Origin: Cyanobacteria bacterium SZAS-4
Lineage (GTDB): Bacteria; Cyanobacteriota; Vampirovibrionia; Obscuribacterales; Obscuribacteraceae
Direction: 5' to 3'
Length of the DNA: 35,646 bases
Assembly (NCBI GenBank): GCA_018266255.1
Contig: JAFEAT010000023.1
Coordinates: 1 to 35,646, forward strand
Part shown: piece by piece, positions 1 through 9,800 of the stretch
How the letters are laid out: every line of letters starts with the position of its first letter
How positions within the stretch are numbered: the stretch's first letter is position 1
Notes under the pieces: generated by a model
Database searches by the model: none
The model's input: the letters and a program-made list of their open reading frames with translations, nothing else
What the model was told of the DNA's origin: nothing
Program-made: the position numbers and the translations under genes

Positions 1-128
1 AACAAGAGTGGACCGGTCAGCCAAGTCCGCAATCCGCACCGCAACAAGAGTGGACCGGTCAGCCAAGTCCGCAATCCGCACCGCAACAAGAGTGGACTGG
101 TCAACCAACTGCGCCTCAACAAAGTGAA
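1..128 (+). repeat. 42-bp in-frame coding tandem repeat
   Basis: Two identical 42-bp units (1-42 and 43-84) are followed by a diverged third unit of the same length, ending at 128. Read in the frame of the CDS, each gives 14 residues beginning QEWTGQP. The array probably continues upstream of the window. Identity between units 1 and 2 at the nucleotide level points to recent duplication or ongoing slippage. Confidence 0.9.
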
Positions 129-2810
129 GTGGTGACACCTGGTCACGCAAGTTCTGGTCACAGTCATTCTGACTACACTCAACCAACATCTGGCGTGATT
201 GACTCCGCGTCAACCGTAAGTTCCAGCAGTTCGCTTCCATTTGATCCGAATTCTGTTAACGTGCCGCTCGGTGGAGCACCTTATGGTGCCACTGATAGTG
301 GTGTCATTATGCCAGGCGGTAGCGACCCTGGAGTACCTCTGGGAATTCCATCTTTCACGCCGTTCCAGCAAGATCCATCAGGTTTCGTAGCACCGCCAGG
401 AGCGATTGATTTCTCGATTCAGCAAGCTCCCGAGATTCCTTTGATGGATCCTTCGCAACTTCATCAACAACATGGACACGGACCTCATCATCATGGACAC
501 CACGCGCATGGAGACCATGGCGTAGCTAACTCTGGACATCACTCGTCAGCCCATCAATCGGCTCACCATGAGCCTTCGAGCGGACATCATCACAATGAGC
601 AGGAACACACTGCTCACCATAGTCACTCTGGTCATGAGCAGAACCATCATCAGACTGCTGGCTCCGACCACACTGCCCAACACCACGGTCACGAGCAACA
701 GCATCACGGTCATAATCAAGAAAGCCATGGACCGGAACACCATGGACAAGAACACCATGTTGGACATTCTGAATCCAAGCACAATGCCGAGCATGACGTA
801 GCTTCTTCGCACCACCACCATGCAGACGCCTCGCACAACCATAATGTAGATGAGCATGGTGCCGCACATGGCGCTTCCCATGCAAATGCTCACAACTCTG
901 GAATACCAGAGTTTATCGCAAGCCGCGTAGAGTCAATCGAGCCAAATTTGCCTACTGCAAATCGCCTGGAATCTGCCGATCAACTTGACCCAAGCTACAA
1001 AAATCCATCTCCGCTTGTTGACCCGATGCAAGCACCAGATGCGGTGTCGGCTGCCTATGACGAGCATATTCGCAAAATTGCCGAAGAAGCAATGCGCGAG
1101 TTGGACGACAATCGCGAGGAAATGCAGAATTACAGCGACAGTCTCGTCGCCGCTCACCAGGCAGACCTCGACCAGTATGCGACTTATCAACAAACCCTTG
1201 CCGATCGCAAGGAAGCTGCAGACCAATTGGATGCAGACTATCGTGCTGGTTTGGAAGCGCAAAAGCAACGAGACGAAGACGACCGTCGGCGTCGGGAAGA
1301 AGAAGCAAAATTGCGCAAGCAAGAAGAAGACATTCGACGCATGTCTGACACGATGATGACAGCAATGACGACGAAGCGTCAGCAAGAGCTTGATGATCGC
1401 GTGCGCAACGAACGCCTGCGCGAGGACCAACTGCGTCGTGAAGAAGAAATTCGTCAGGACAACAAGCAAGAGACTTACATCGTCAAGCCGAAAGACACGC
1501 TCGAAAGTATCACCAAGAAGAAGCTGGGCGCGATCGAACTGCTTCCGCTTGTTTATGAACTGAACAAGACGAAGATTCAAGTCAAATACGCAGACAACGG
1601 AACACCGCTATACATCGTTAAAGCCGGTACCGTGCTCCACCTGCCGAGCCGCAAGCAAGTGCGCGAATTCAGACAGCGCAAGCTTTCGCAGTCCGCGAAC
1701 AACATGCGTCCAGCTCCGATACCTGGGTCACCAGAGGCTCGTGCAGACGAAACTCGTCGCGCTAACATCGAGAGCTTGCTCGGACCAATCTCGGTTGGCA
1801 GCAGTCACGATGATGTTCTGCGTTACACCGTGAGATTGGGTGACTCACTTCGCTCGGTTGCTATGAAACATCCGGCACTCAACGATGTTAACTTGTGGAA
1901 GTTAGTCGCTCGCAAGAATAGTTTGCCTATCACCACTGACAGTAAGGGCTTCCCTACTGCTACATTGCGTCGCGGTTCGCAAATTATCATTCCATCGCAG
2001 GCTGAGATCGCTCAATACCGTCTCACCATGACGGGTGAAAATCTTGCTGCTATGCAATCTAAAGCTGAGCACGGACCACGAACAGAGTTGGCTACGACTC
2101 AGTGCCCTTCATGTATGCGCCTTGTCACCGCCAGCAGTACCGTATGCCCAGCTTGCGCCTTCCCGATTGCCATCGGTGAGACCCCAACCGACGAGCACAC
2201 GAGAGCCGTATCGACTGCACGTGTTCCGCGTGTACCGACCATCTCAGATTGGGATGAAACGATCAACGCTCCAGCAATTCCTGAAGTCGGTGACACCACG
2301 CTTCGATTCAACAATTCGATTCTGAAGTTCAGTGGACGCTCCGGAAAAGAATCGGATACAACACTATCTTTCGCCGCACGCAGATTGGAGTTCGAAACTG
2401 GTAACGTGCTGTCGTTTGGTCCACTGACTGGCCAAACAACATTGAGCTTCGAGCGTCCTATTCCAACCGGTGTTCCTTCACTTCGTCTGGATGAGGATGT
2501 GCTTGAAAGCACGATCGAGCAGCTTAGTGAGAATTGCAGAATGGTCAAGTCTCAAGTCAAGCGCAACGTCAGTGAGCTGACTCGCTCGCAACTCGAGGTT
2601 CTGCGCGATTCCGAGTGGATTCCTATTCTCTCTTACGAAGTGTCTGACGCTAATTCGATGCGCCACGAATATCTGCCAAATGGCACCAAGCGCTCAATCA
2701 TGATCGACTTGCCAGCAAGCGCTGCATCGGAAATGATTCAAAACGATCTGGCGTCGAACTGGCTCACGTACAGCAAAAAATTCTTGGCTGGAAAGCGCCT
2801 CACCGCCTGA
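1..2810 (+). CDS. His-rich LysM / zinc-ribbon protein, 5' end cut off by window
   Basis: The reading frame is open from the first full codon at position 3, so the true start lies outside the window; an internal GTG at 129 has no good ribosome binding site. About 935 residues are visible. In order they hold three 14-residue repeats (QEWTGQPSPQSAPQ), a Pro/Ser-rich stretch, a strongly His-rich segment (about nt 460-900), a charged coiled coil rich in Arg, Glu and Gln (about 1060-1470), a LysM-like domain (about 1480-1660, with YIVKPKDTL), a second LysM-like domain (about 1824-2000, with YTVRLGDSL), a CxxC-x10-CxxC zinc ribbon (2103-2156), three TTLxF beta repeats, and a C-terminal domain I do not recognise. 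LysM domains usually bind peptidoglycan or chitin, but no signal peptide can be judged because the N-terminus is missing. A zinc ribbon of the same spacing opens the ATPase that ends at 6849. Specific function unknown. Confidence 0.85.
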   Translation, partial: QEWTGQPSPQSAPQQEWTGQPSPQSAPQQEWTGQPTAPQQSEVVTPGHASSGHSHSDYTQPTSGVIDSASTVSSSSSLPFDPNSVNVPLGGAPYGATDSGVIMPGGSDPGVPLGIPSFTPFQQDPSGFVAPPGAIDFSIQQAPEIPLMDPSQLHQQHGHGPHHHGHHAHGDHGVANSGHHSSAHQSAHHEPSSGHHHNEQEHTAHHSHSGHEQNHHQTAGSDHTAQHHGHEQQHHGHNQESHGPEHHGQEHHVGHSESKHNAEHDVASSHHHHADASHNHNVDEHGAAHGASHANAHNSGIPEFIASRVESIEPNLPTANRLESADQLDPSYKNPSPLVDPMQAPDAVSAAYDEHIRKIAEEAMRELDDNREEMQNYSDSLVAAHQADLDQYATYQQTLADRKEAADQLDADYRAGLEAQKQRDEDDRRRREEEAKLRKQEEDIRRMSDTMMTAMTTKRQQELDDRVRNERLREDQLRREEEIRQDNKQETYIVKPKDTLESITKKKLGAIELLPLVYELNKTKIQVKYADNGTPLYIVKAGTVLHLPSRKQVREFRQRKLSQSANNMRPAPIPGSPEARADETRRANIESLLGPISVGSSHDDVLRYTVRLGDSLRSVAMKHPALNDVNLWKLVARKNSLPITTDSKGFPTATLRRGSQIIIPSQAEIAQYRLTMTGENLAAMQSKAEHGPRTELATTQCPSCMRLVTASSTVCPACAFPIAIGETPTDEHTRAVSTARVPRVPTISDWDETINAPAIPEVGDTTLRFNNSILKFSGRSGKESDTTLSFAARRLEFETGNVLSFGPLTGQTTLSFERPIPTGVPSLRLDEDVLESTIEQLSENCRMVKSQVKRNVSELTRSQLEVLRDSEWIPILSYEVSDANSMRHEYLPNGTKRSIMIDLPASAASEMIQNDLASNWLTYSKKFLAGKRLTA

Positions 2811-2898
2811 ATTCCAAGCAAAGCATCAAATTAAGCACAAAAATGTAAGCCGCGAGATCTCTTTGCCAGTCAACTCTGTCAATTCGCGTCGATGCGTA

Positions 2899-3429
2899 CT
2901 AATCAACATCGTCCGATTCTAAATCTGGAAAGATGCTGATCTCGCCGTCGTGTGTTTTGTTGCGCAGCTTGAAAATGATCTCGGTGGTAATCGGCTCACC
3001 ATTTACGTAGAGTAAATGAGCGATATCGTGTTTGTCGAACCAACCGGCATAGTGCTTTAGAGTGCCGGGTTTAGTCTCTCCCAGCCAATAAAGCTCGTGC
3101 CCCTTGAAGCGCGCTCCGGCAATTTTTTTCTGACGCATTAACTCGTCGAGCAAGACTCCCGAATCATCGACGTTGACGACGAAGTCTTCTGATTTGCCTG
3201 ACTCGTCAAACGGCTTTTGCGGGGGATGCATAATTAAAAACTCGTCGGTGAATTCAGCGACAGGAGAATCCTTTCCTGCAGCCGAGAAGATTCTGCCGCG
3301 ACCACCAAATATGGGGTCACTCAGGTCTTCGATGCCGAGCTCTTCAGCAAGAGTCAGCGGACCTTCTTGTTTTTTTTCTTCCGAAGGTTGTGGGGTCTTT
3401 GATTGCTCATCTTGATCATCAGCCGCCAC
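2899..3429 (-). CDS. small acidic hypothetical protein, last gene of ATPase operon
   Basis: A 176-residue acidic protein I do not recognise. The first 25 residues are Gln/Glu/Lys-rich and look disordered. The rest looks like a folded alpha/beta domain with aromatic residues (YWLGETKPG, HYAGWFDKHD) and an acidic tail. No signal peptide or membrane segment is seen. Its GTG start overlaps the end of the HerA-like ATPase gene by 11 nt, which implies translational coupling and argues that the gene is real and works with that ATPase. It might be a small accessory or regulatory subunit, but that rests only on position. Confidence 0.75.
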   Translation of the reverse strand: MAADDQDEQSKTPQPSEEKKQEGPLTLAEELGIEDLSDPIFGGRGRIFSAAGKDSPVAEFTDEFLIMHPPQKPFDESGKSEDFVVNVDDSGVLLDELMRQKKIAGARFKGHELYWLGETKPGTLKHYAGWFDKHDIAHLLYVNGEPITTEIIFKLRNKTHDGEISIFPDLESDDVD

Positions 3430-6400
3430 TGCCCTGCTCCGCTTCTCCCTCGTTCTGGAAGTTTTCCAGAGCTGTTCTTACTTTGTGCAAGAGCACTAAC
3501 TGCGCATCAGTCGACAATTGCTGGTCTTTGATCAAATGTACTGCAAGACAATACGAAAGATCAACGTCTCCTTGTCCAATCAGCCGCTCTGTTAGAAGTC
3601 GACAGAACCAGGCTGCGGAGTCTGACGCCGGCGTGTCTTTACGGTTGATCGAAGAGTTGAAGTCGAACTTGATTTTTGGATCGCGCACCACTTCTGATAC
3701 CTCGAAGCGGTACACGCACTTCGATGTACAGGGTCCGCATGTTGGCAGCGGACCTTGATCTCGTTTGTGCAATTCGATGAAGTCGTCGCGCCACTGTTTG
3801 AGTACCGAGATATCCAATCGTCTGTTTACTTCAGTTGGTTGAAATGCTGGTCTCAGAAGGTTCAGCCAGCGAAGATGCTGCTCTTTCACCTGGTCGTAGT
3901 ACCAGTAGTTCTCTTCGCCCTTGCGTTCGAAATAACGCTCTGTAGCTTGTGTAAGAACGCACCACGTGATACCAGTGATGTTGCCTGATCTGGCTCGTCC
4001 CCCGATTACACGCTGGATTTCGTGAATGATTTGAGCTCGGAAGTGTACCAACTGAGTCAAATCTTTCAGGGTCGACAAAATGTATCTGTTGTACACCTGT
4101 CTGAAAAGTGTGTCGTCAGCTACCATCACAGCAGTGTCCAAAATCTGCGAGTCGCATCTGTGCAAGCAGAATTTGCAGCCTAAGTGGCGGTCGAAGTTTT
4201 GAATGATAGCCAGTCCAGACATCGCGTCTCGAACGATTTGGTCCGATTCTTCAGGAGTTTCAGGTGGTGGAACTTCCTTCGTTTTGTCGAACATGATGGC
4301 AAGATGGTACGGCTGCTCCATTCTTTCTGCGTACACGATCGCACGACCTTGACCGAGCGCTGTAACGTGCCTCTTCTGAATATCGTCCAGGTTCATCGCA
4401 CCACCCATGGAGTCACGGTCGTCCACGGCTACGATACGGTGCATGATCTTCAAGTTCGTGTTTTTAAGCGCTTCTGGCGCCAGTTTGTTTGGAATTTGGT
4501 CGGCGATGATGAACCCTTGCCCATAAGCACGAATTTCTGCAAGCATGTTCGTGAAAAATTCTACGGCTTTACCGGCGGGGTTGGCGCTGTCTCCGCTTTG
4601 CGCGGTAGGCACGTTCTTCAAGAGTCGGTGGGCTTCTTCTACAAGCATGACGTGTTGCAAGTGGTCGTGTGGACCGAGAGCTTCTCTGAACTCGTACAAA
4701 AATACGAGCAACATACCCATGAGGAACGACTTTTCGCTGTCTTCCGAAACCATCTTCAGTTCGACCACAGTTGGTCGCCCGAACAACTCTTTCATCGGAA
4801 TCGATCGTCTGGTGTTCAACATCTGACCTTTACCGCCGATCAGCAGTGATCCGATACGAGCCTTGAGAGCAGCTTGTACGTCTGGTCCGATTCTTTCTGA
4901 ATATCCGAACGATTCTGTGATCGGTTCGATGATTTCGTAGAGGTCTTTCATCGTCGGATAGATTTCAGGCGGGCAATCGGGGTCTCCGATTTCCACACCT
5001 GGCGGTAGTCGTCTGTTCTTGTTCTGAACGAGGTCCCATCCGCGCACGCCGTAGATCGAGTTCAATGCTTTTTCAAGCACCTGCGGCATCGGTGAATACA
5101 TTTCAAAACTGGCGTTGAATACTGATTTCAGCGCGTCTAAGTGCGTTTGCACTTTTACGCCCTTCATGATTTCAAACGGGTTCAGTCGAAATGGTGACAC
5201 CGTCTCGTCACCTAGAGAGAACGCTTGTCCAACTCCTTTGAAGGTTTCAGACATAAGCATCATGTGCCTATATTCTGATTTCGCCGGTTCGCACACCATG
5301 AACGGAATTCCGAATTTCCACAATTGCCCAAGCAAGTAGAAACAGGTGTTTGTTTTACCACCGCCGGTAACACCACAGACAATCGTGTGCTTCTGCATGG
5401 CGTCGACGTCGATGTAGTAAAGATTGCCCGTATCTACACCTCGGTCTAGAATGTTACCGATAGCGATAACGCGTGTCGGATCTTTCGGCGGAATTTCCGC
5501 CAAGCTGAATTCAGCCGAACGCCTGATTCTAAAGCCGGGCATTTCATGTTTTGGCAAGTGAATGTATGCCGACAACATACGTGAGTTCAACGGTGTGAGC
5601 AGCTTGTAGCTCATCAAAGTTTGATCTGACACGTCTGAAACGCGTTGGTTTTTGATCAGACCGAACTGCTCGAGGTGCGGTTTGAGACCTTTCACTTCAG
5701 CCGTTCGAAGGGGCGTTGGTCGACTGGATTCGTCTACATAAGTAGCGCGAATCAGTGACTGCAATCTGATGAAAACAGAGCGGTCTGCGGCAAAGAAGTA
5801 AGTTCCGACTTGCCAGCAACCAACAGCTGTGCCTAGCTGAATGTGCTTGAGATAGGCATCTTGCATCTCGAGGTAATACTTGATTCGTCGTTTTTTCTCA
5901 GGGTCTTCGTTTTCTTGCGCTCGTTGAATTTGGTCGACGACCGAGAACTCTTCTCTGTTGACGTACTGATTTGGAATCGGCACAGCAAGCACTAAAATGC
6001 CGAACTCGTGACCCGACAGACCACCTGCAAGTCGCTCGATCTGCTCTGACTCCATGGTGTCGCCACCAGTGGATTTCAGTGCTGGAATTCCGGTCATGAC
6101 ACCAATGTGATTGGTTAGTGGTGCCACCATCGACTTCATGGTTTCAGCAGAGAACGCTTCTTTGTAGATGTCTACGCCGTTGTACACACTGTGCAAAATC
6201 GATTTCAGTGACTGGAACGAAACTGCCGCTGATTCAGCGATTGTACTTCCGGCGCCATTGCCGTTGTCGACACTACCGGGCAGAGATGCTCCCATGTAGT
6301 ATTGAACACCGGTTTTACTGCCCATGATCAAATAAGCGAGATTGGCTTTCTGTCCATGCAAACCAGTCAACGCATCTTCCATCAAGTACATGCGTTTAGG

Positions 6401-6637
6401 AGGTTTACTTGGATCTTGATCGGGTTGCTGTTGCTGACCTTGCTGCTGCTTTTCTCGCTCGATATCCCAGGATCTCAGAATTCCATCAACACGAACAAAG
6501 GTCAGATTTGGAACCGGCCAGCTAGTAATTTCGGCTGGGTTGATCGGGTCTGAGTCCAGATTGTCCAAATCGTAGCGGCGAAGATCGGCAATCCTTTCTT
6601 CCCAAATATTTCTATCGCGAGTATCGTCTTGACCCAT
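3419..6637 (-). CDS. HerA/VirB4-like P-loop ATPase with two CxxCxxxC motifs
   Basis: A 1072-residue protein (1080 if the weaker TTG at 6661 is used; ATG at 6637 is preferred, with AAGGG rather far upstream). The core carries a Walker A motif (GVTGGGKTNT, about residue 425) followed by a substrate-like segment CEPAKSEYRHM, and a Walker B motif HVMLVEEAHRLL, as in the HerA/DUF87 and VirB4 branch of FtsK-HerA ATPases. These proteins form hexameric rings that move DNA or protein. The N-terminal third contains a Gln-rich loop and looks like a non-ATPase domain. Near the C-terminus sit two cysteine clusters of identical spacing, CKFCLHRC and CGPCTSKC, possible Zn or Fe-S ligands. No membrane segment is obvious. 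It follows the VirD4-like ATPase gene and overlaps the next small gene. The ATPase class is clear, but the cargo is unknown. Confidence 0.9.
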   Translation of the reverse strand: MGQDDTRDRNIWEERIADLRRYDLDNLDSDPINPAEITSWPVPNLTFVRVDGILRSWDIEREKQQQGQQQQPDQDPSKPPKRMYLMEDALTGLHGQKANLAYLIMGSKTGVQYYMGASLPGSVDNGNGAGSTIAESAAVSFQSLKSILHSVYNGVDIYKEAFSAETMKSMVAPLTNHIGVMTGIPALKSTGGDTMESEQIERLAGGLSGHEFGILVLAVPIPNQYVNREEFSVVDQIQRAQENEDPEKKRRIKYYLEMQDAYLKHIQLGTAVGCWQVGTYFFAADRSVFIRLQSLIRATYVDESSRPTPLRTAEVKGLKPHLEQFGLIKNQRVSDVSDQTLMSYKLLTPLNSRMLSAYIHLPKHEMPGFRIRRSAEFSLAEIPPKDPTRVIAIGNILDRGVDTGNLYYIDVDAMQKHTIVCGVTGGGKTNTCFYLLGQLWKFGIPFMVCEPAKSEYRHMMLMSETFKGVGQAFSLGDETVSPFRLNPFEIMKGVKVQTHLDALKSVFNASFEMYSPMPQVLEKALNSIYGVRGWDLVQNKNRRLPPGVEIGDPDCPPEIYPTMKDLYEIIEPITESFGYSERIGPDVQAALKARIGSLLIGGKGQMLNTRRSIPMKELFGRPTVVELKMVSEDSEKSFLMGMLLVFLYEFREALGPHDHLQHVMLVEEAHRLLKNVPTAQSGDSANPAGKAVEFFTNMLAEIRAYGQGFIIADQIPNKLAPEALKNTNLKIMHRIVAVDDRDSMGGAMNLDDIQKRHVTALGQGRAIVYAERMEQPYHLAIMFDKTKEVPPPETPEESDQIVRDAMSGLAIIQNFDRHLGCKFCLHRCDSQILDTAVMVADDTLFRQVYNRYILSTLKDLTQLVHFRAQIIHEIQRVIGGRARSGNITGITWCVLTQATERYFERKGEENYWYYDQVKEQHLRWLNLLRPAFQPTEVNRRLDISVLKQWRDDFIELHKRDQGPLPTCGPCTSKCVYRFEVSEVVRDPKIKFDFNSSINRKDTPASDSAAWFCRLLTERLIGQGDVDLSYCLAVHLIKDQQLSTDAQLVLLHKVRTALENFQNEGEAEQGSGG

Positions 6638-6749
6638 ATGACTACGTGTTCCCTTGCCCAAGCGAGCATGTTGGGCATCTCTTTAAAGATACCCATTTAA
6701 ACTATACATTCAACTGAACGGAATCGCTCACCAGCAAGCTTGCGTTAGT

Positions 6750-6768
6750 CAGAACACGAACTGTTCTG
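6750..6768. promoter_or_regulatory. 7-bp perfect dyad, possible operator
   Basis: CAGAACA and TGTTCTG form a perfect inverted repeat around a 5-base centre, about 110 bases upstream of the HerA-like gene start on the minus strand. It contains GAAC-N7-GTTC, which is wider than the Gram-positive LexA box (GAAC-N4-GTTC), so I do not call it a LexA site. There is no T-run on either side, so it is unlikely to be a terminator. Confidence 0.35.
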
Positions 6769-6793
6769 CATAGCTGGGCGTCTTATAAGCTGA

Positions 6794-6825
6794 GCAGCTT
6801 GCTGCACAGGCTATCCTCGGGATAA
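6794..6825. repeat. dispersed paired-hairpin element, copy 1
   Basis: Two adjacent inverted repeats, GCAGC-TT-GCTGC and TATCC-TCG-GGATA, separated by 6 bases. A second copy with the same layout lies at 17384-17414. This copy lies in the gap between the two ATPase genes, 24 bases past the stop of the upstream one. On the minus strand it also contains GAGG followed 6 bases later by GTG, opening a short reading frame of about 20 codons. Confidence 0.55.
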
Positions 6826-6848
6826 GTCGGGCAGGTCTGGCTGCCGGG

Positions 6849-9800
6849 CTATTCCTCTTTCTTTTTCTTAGCCTCTTTTTCTTTTTCTGGCACAATTCCG
6901 TGCATTCTATCGATGATTTTCTTCTTGACTTGAGAATCTGGAATGTCGTTGAAGTCATGCGATTTGAGGTTGAAGACTCCAGCAACTGTTCCTACTCGGT
7001 AACAGAAGAATGTTCTTTCCTCCTGACCGACGACGCGGTCTATGTTCAATTTTTCCTCGTCCGAAATAAGTTCGAACTGCGGTGATGTGTTGACCTTGTT
7101 GAAGAAGTTCTGAATGGTCTGGTGTTTGATCTTTCTGCCATCCACGCGGAACATCTGTGGACCGAGCAAATCTCCATCTTTCTTCGCAAGCGCAAAACAG
7201 GCCATCGTGCCGACAGCGATGATGAGCTGGTTTCGGAAATCCTCTGGCAAGTGCTGAAGTGTTTTGATGCAGCCTATGAAGCCGATCTTGAACTTGTCGG
7301 TCTCGGACGTGATAGCCTCGATTGTGTCTTTCTCAATGAAGTTGTCGAATTCGTCTAAGTACATCGCCACTGGAGGCTGTTTCGCTGCGGCCTCGTTTGC
7401 CAGTGATAGCGCTGCTTGCTTTACTCCAGTTACGACTAAACTGCCGAGCAGGTTGGCGTTTTGGTCTAACTGTCCTTTTGCCACTTTGACGATCAGGACT
7501 TTCTTTTCTTTGATGATTGATCTTAGTTTGATGTCTCCGACTGGCTTTGTGAGAATAGAACGGATGCGCGAATCTGAAAGCATTGGACCGACTCTGTTGA
7601 GAATTGGTTCAACCCAGTTGATCCACTGATCTGTTCTTGCCAGGCGCTTGTATTGACCCCATGTGTCTAGAAGTGTGATGTACTCAGCCTTTTCTTTCTT
7701 TTTCTTCTCAATCGATTCTAGAAGTACGTCTCTAAAATCGTTGTCGTTCAGCAAAGCTGGAAGGTCAGTTAGCGTTTTGCCGTTCACCATGAGCAGCAAG
7801 GCAGCGTTACGCAAAATGTTTGCTGTTTGCTGGTTCCACTGGCTTTGTGCGCCTGGTGGCTCTGTATAAATTGCTTTGAAACCGTATACCAGTGACGAGG
7901 CTGCACTCTGCAAATCTTCGTCTTCCGGCATTTCAAGCGGGTTGTAGCCCATAGTGTTTGACTTGAATGTCGGGTCGAGAAGGATGATTCTGCTCGAGAG
8001 CTCTTTTGCTTTCGGATGTGCACTAACCCAGCGAGTGACGAGGTCGGTCAAGCCGCCGTCTGAGTCGATTACGACCACGGCGCGATCTGCTGATTCGATG
8101 TCGTGTGCCACCATAGTCGCCATCAAACGAGTTTTGCCTTTGTCACCGGCTCCGAGAATGAGCAGGTGCGGATCGTTCTCGCGCACTTCAGGCGTGATGC
8201 TCAGATCCTTAGCTACCCACGGTGTCCACGAGCGCCATTCTTTGCGTCGTCCCAGTGGCAAACCGCCCGGTCTAACTGGCTTGCTCAGCTCACGCACCAT
8301 CTTGTTGTGCTGCGCTCTAAACTGCGATGGAATGTATTTCTGTTTCTCCCAAACGTTCATCTTGCCGCTTGGTCCGAAGATGATTAGCGAACCAAACAGA
8401 GCGACGATGGCTACGCCCACGACACCGAACGCAGCAAACAAGAGGCGTTTGCTCATGTCGAGTCCGTCGAATGCCAACTTCATCTGTTGGAACGGGTCTG
8501 GGCTCGTGCCAGTGCCACCCAGTCCAACGCCGGTGTTCGTCGAGTCTGGGCCCGGGTTTCTCACGTAATAGTTTGCTTCCCATGAGCCGCCATCTTCTCT
8601 GACGGTGGCGTGCAAGAATTTGCCCACGACATGCTTGAGAGTCCAGCGACCACGTGAGTAGAGCGGGTCACTTCCCAGTGCGAATTGACCGTCGAAGATT
8701 ACCGGTTTAGCGTCTTCTTGACCTTTGTATTTCTTCTTTAGTTGAATTCGATCGGGTGGAATAACAGTTCCAGTTATCGAGAATTCGCCGTATTCATCTT
8801 GACCTCGACCCTGAATGTCGAGACCTTTTTGAACGGCTAAAACAGCCATAAGGTGAGGTGTGTTTTGTGGACCTTCGGTATATTGCACCTTCCAATCGCC
8901 GCTCAGGTTGGGCAAGGCGGTGGCTTTAGGAGCAGGTGGCGGTCCAATCTGGAAACCACCCATCAAGGTGCCGATCATATTGAAGAAGACTATGCCGACA
9001 AAGGCAAAGATGGAAATCAGCATGAGCTGATTTTGTCTTGTCATCGACATGCCCATCAGGCTTACTTCTTGCTGAAGGAAACCCTCTTTCTTGGCTGATT
9101 TCTTCGATGATGATGAATCGTCGTCGTCGTCGTCATCGTCGGATTTCTTTTTGTTTTTGGCTCCGTCGTTTCCGCTAAACGATCGACGTGCTGGTGGTTT
9201 GTCTTTATAGAAATTGGAATTTTCGTCGTCTTCGCCTTTGATCTTACTGCCGTTGGGATCTTTAGTGGCGGTGCTGCCTTCTTTAGGTGTATAGCCACGA
9301 GGGCGGGCGATCTTTGGCTTGACGTCTTCGTCGTCGTCAGCATAGAGTGACACCGAAGATGGTGCATCTTTGACTGGGCGAGTTTTGCTGCCTCGCAGGT
9401 GTGTTTCGTCTGGATAGAGTTCGTTATCGTCAAAAGATTTTTTGCTTTCTTTCAAAGGTGCGGCAGCGAAGAAATCGAAGCCACCTGGAGGTCCACCTTC
9501 GGGCTCCTGATGGGCTTCTCCAGCCACCATCGATTCGAATGAGTGTTTGGCGGCAGGAATATTTTGATGACTCGAGCCGGGACCGGCAGGTTCGAACCCT
9601 TGCACCGGCGGTGGTGGTGTAGCTGGTGACTGCGCCGGCGGCGGCTGCTGCACTGGTGTTGACGATGATGCGAAAAAGTCTGAGCGTTCGCCCATCGAGT
9701 AATTGCTGTCTTGTGGTGGTTGCTGTGGTGGAGCGGTTCCTTCACCGTTGGTCTGTTGTGCCGGTGCGTTGAAAAAATCGAATGTCTTTGCTGCGGCGAC

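Noticed and set aside
1..128. CRISPR array
   Set aside because: The 42-bp units are directly adjacent, in frame and coding; there are no spacers.
546..893. Met/Val-rich minus-strand frames opposite the His-rich segment
   Set aside because: They are the antisense of His codons (CAT/CAC read as ATG/GTG), not genes.
6750..6768. LexA/SOS box
   Set aside because: The half-site spacing (GAAC-N7-GTTC) is wider than the known GAAC-N4-GTTC box.
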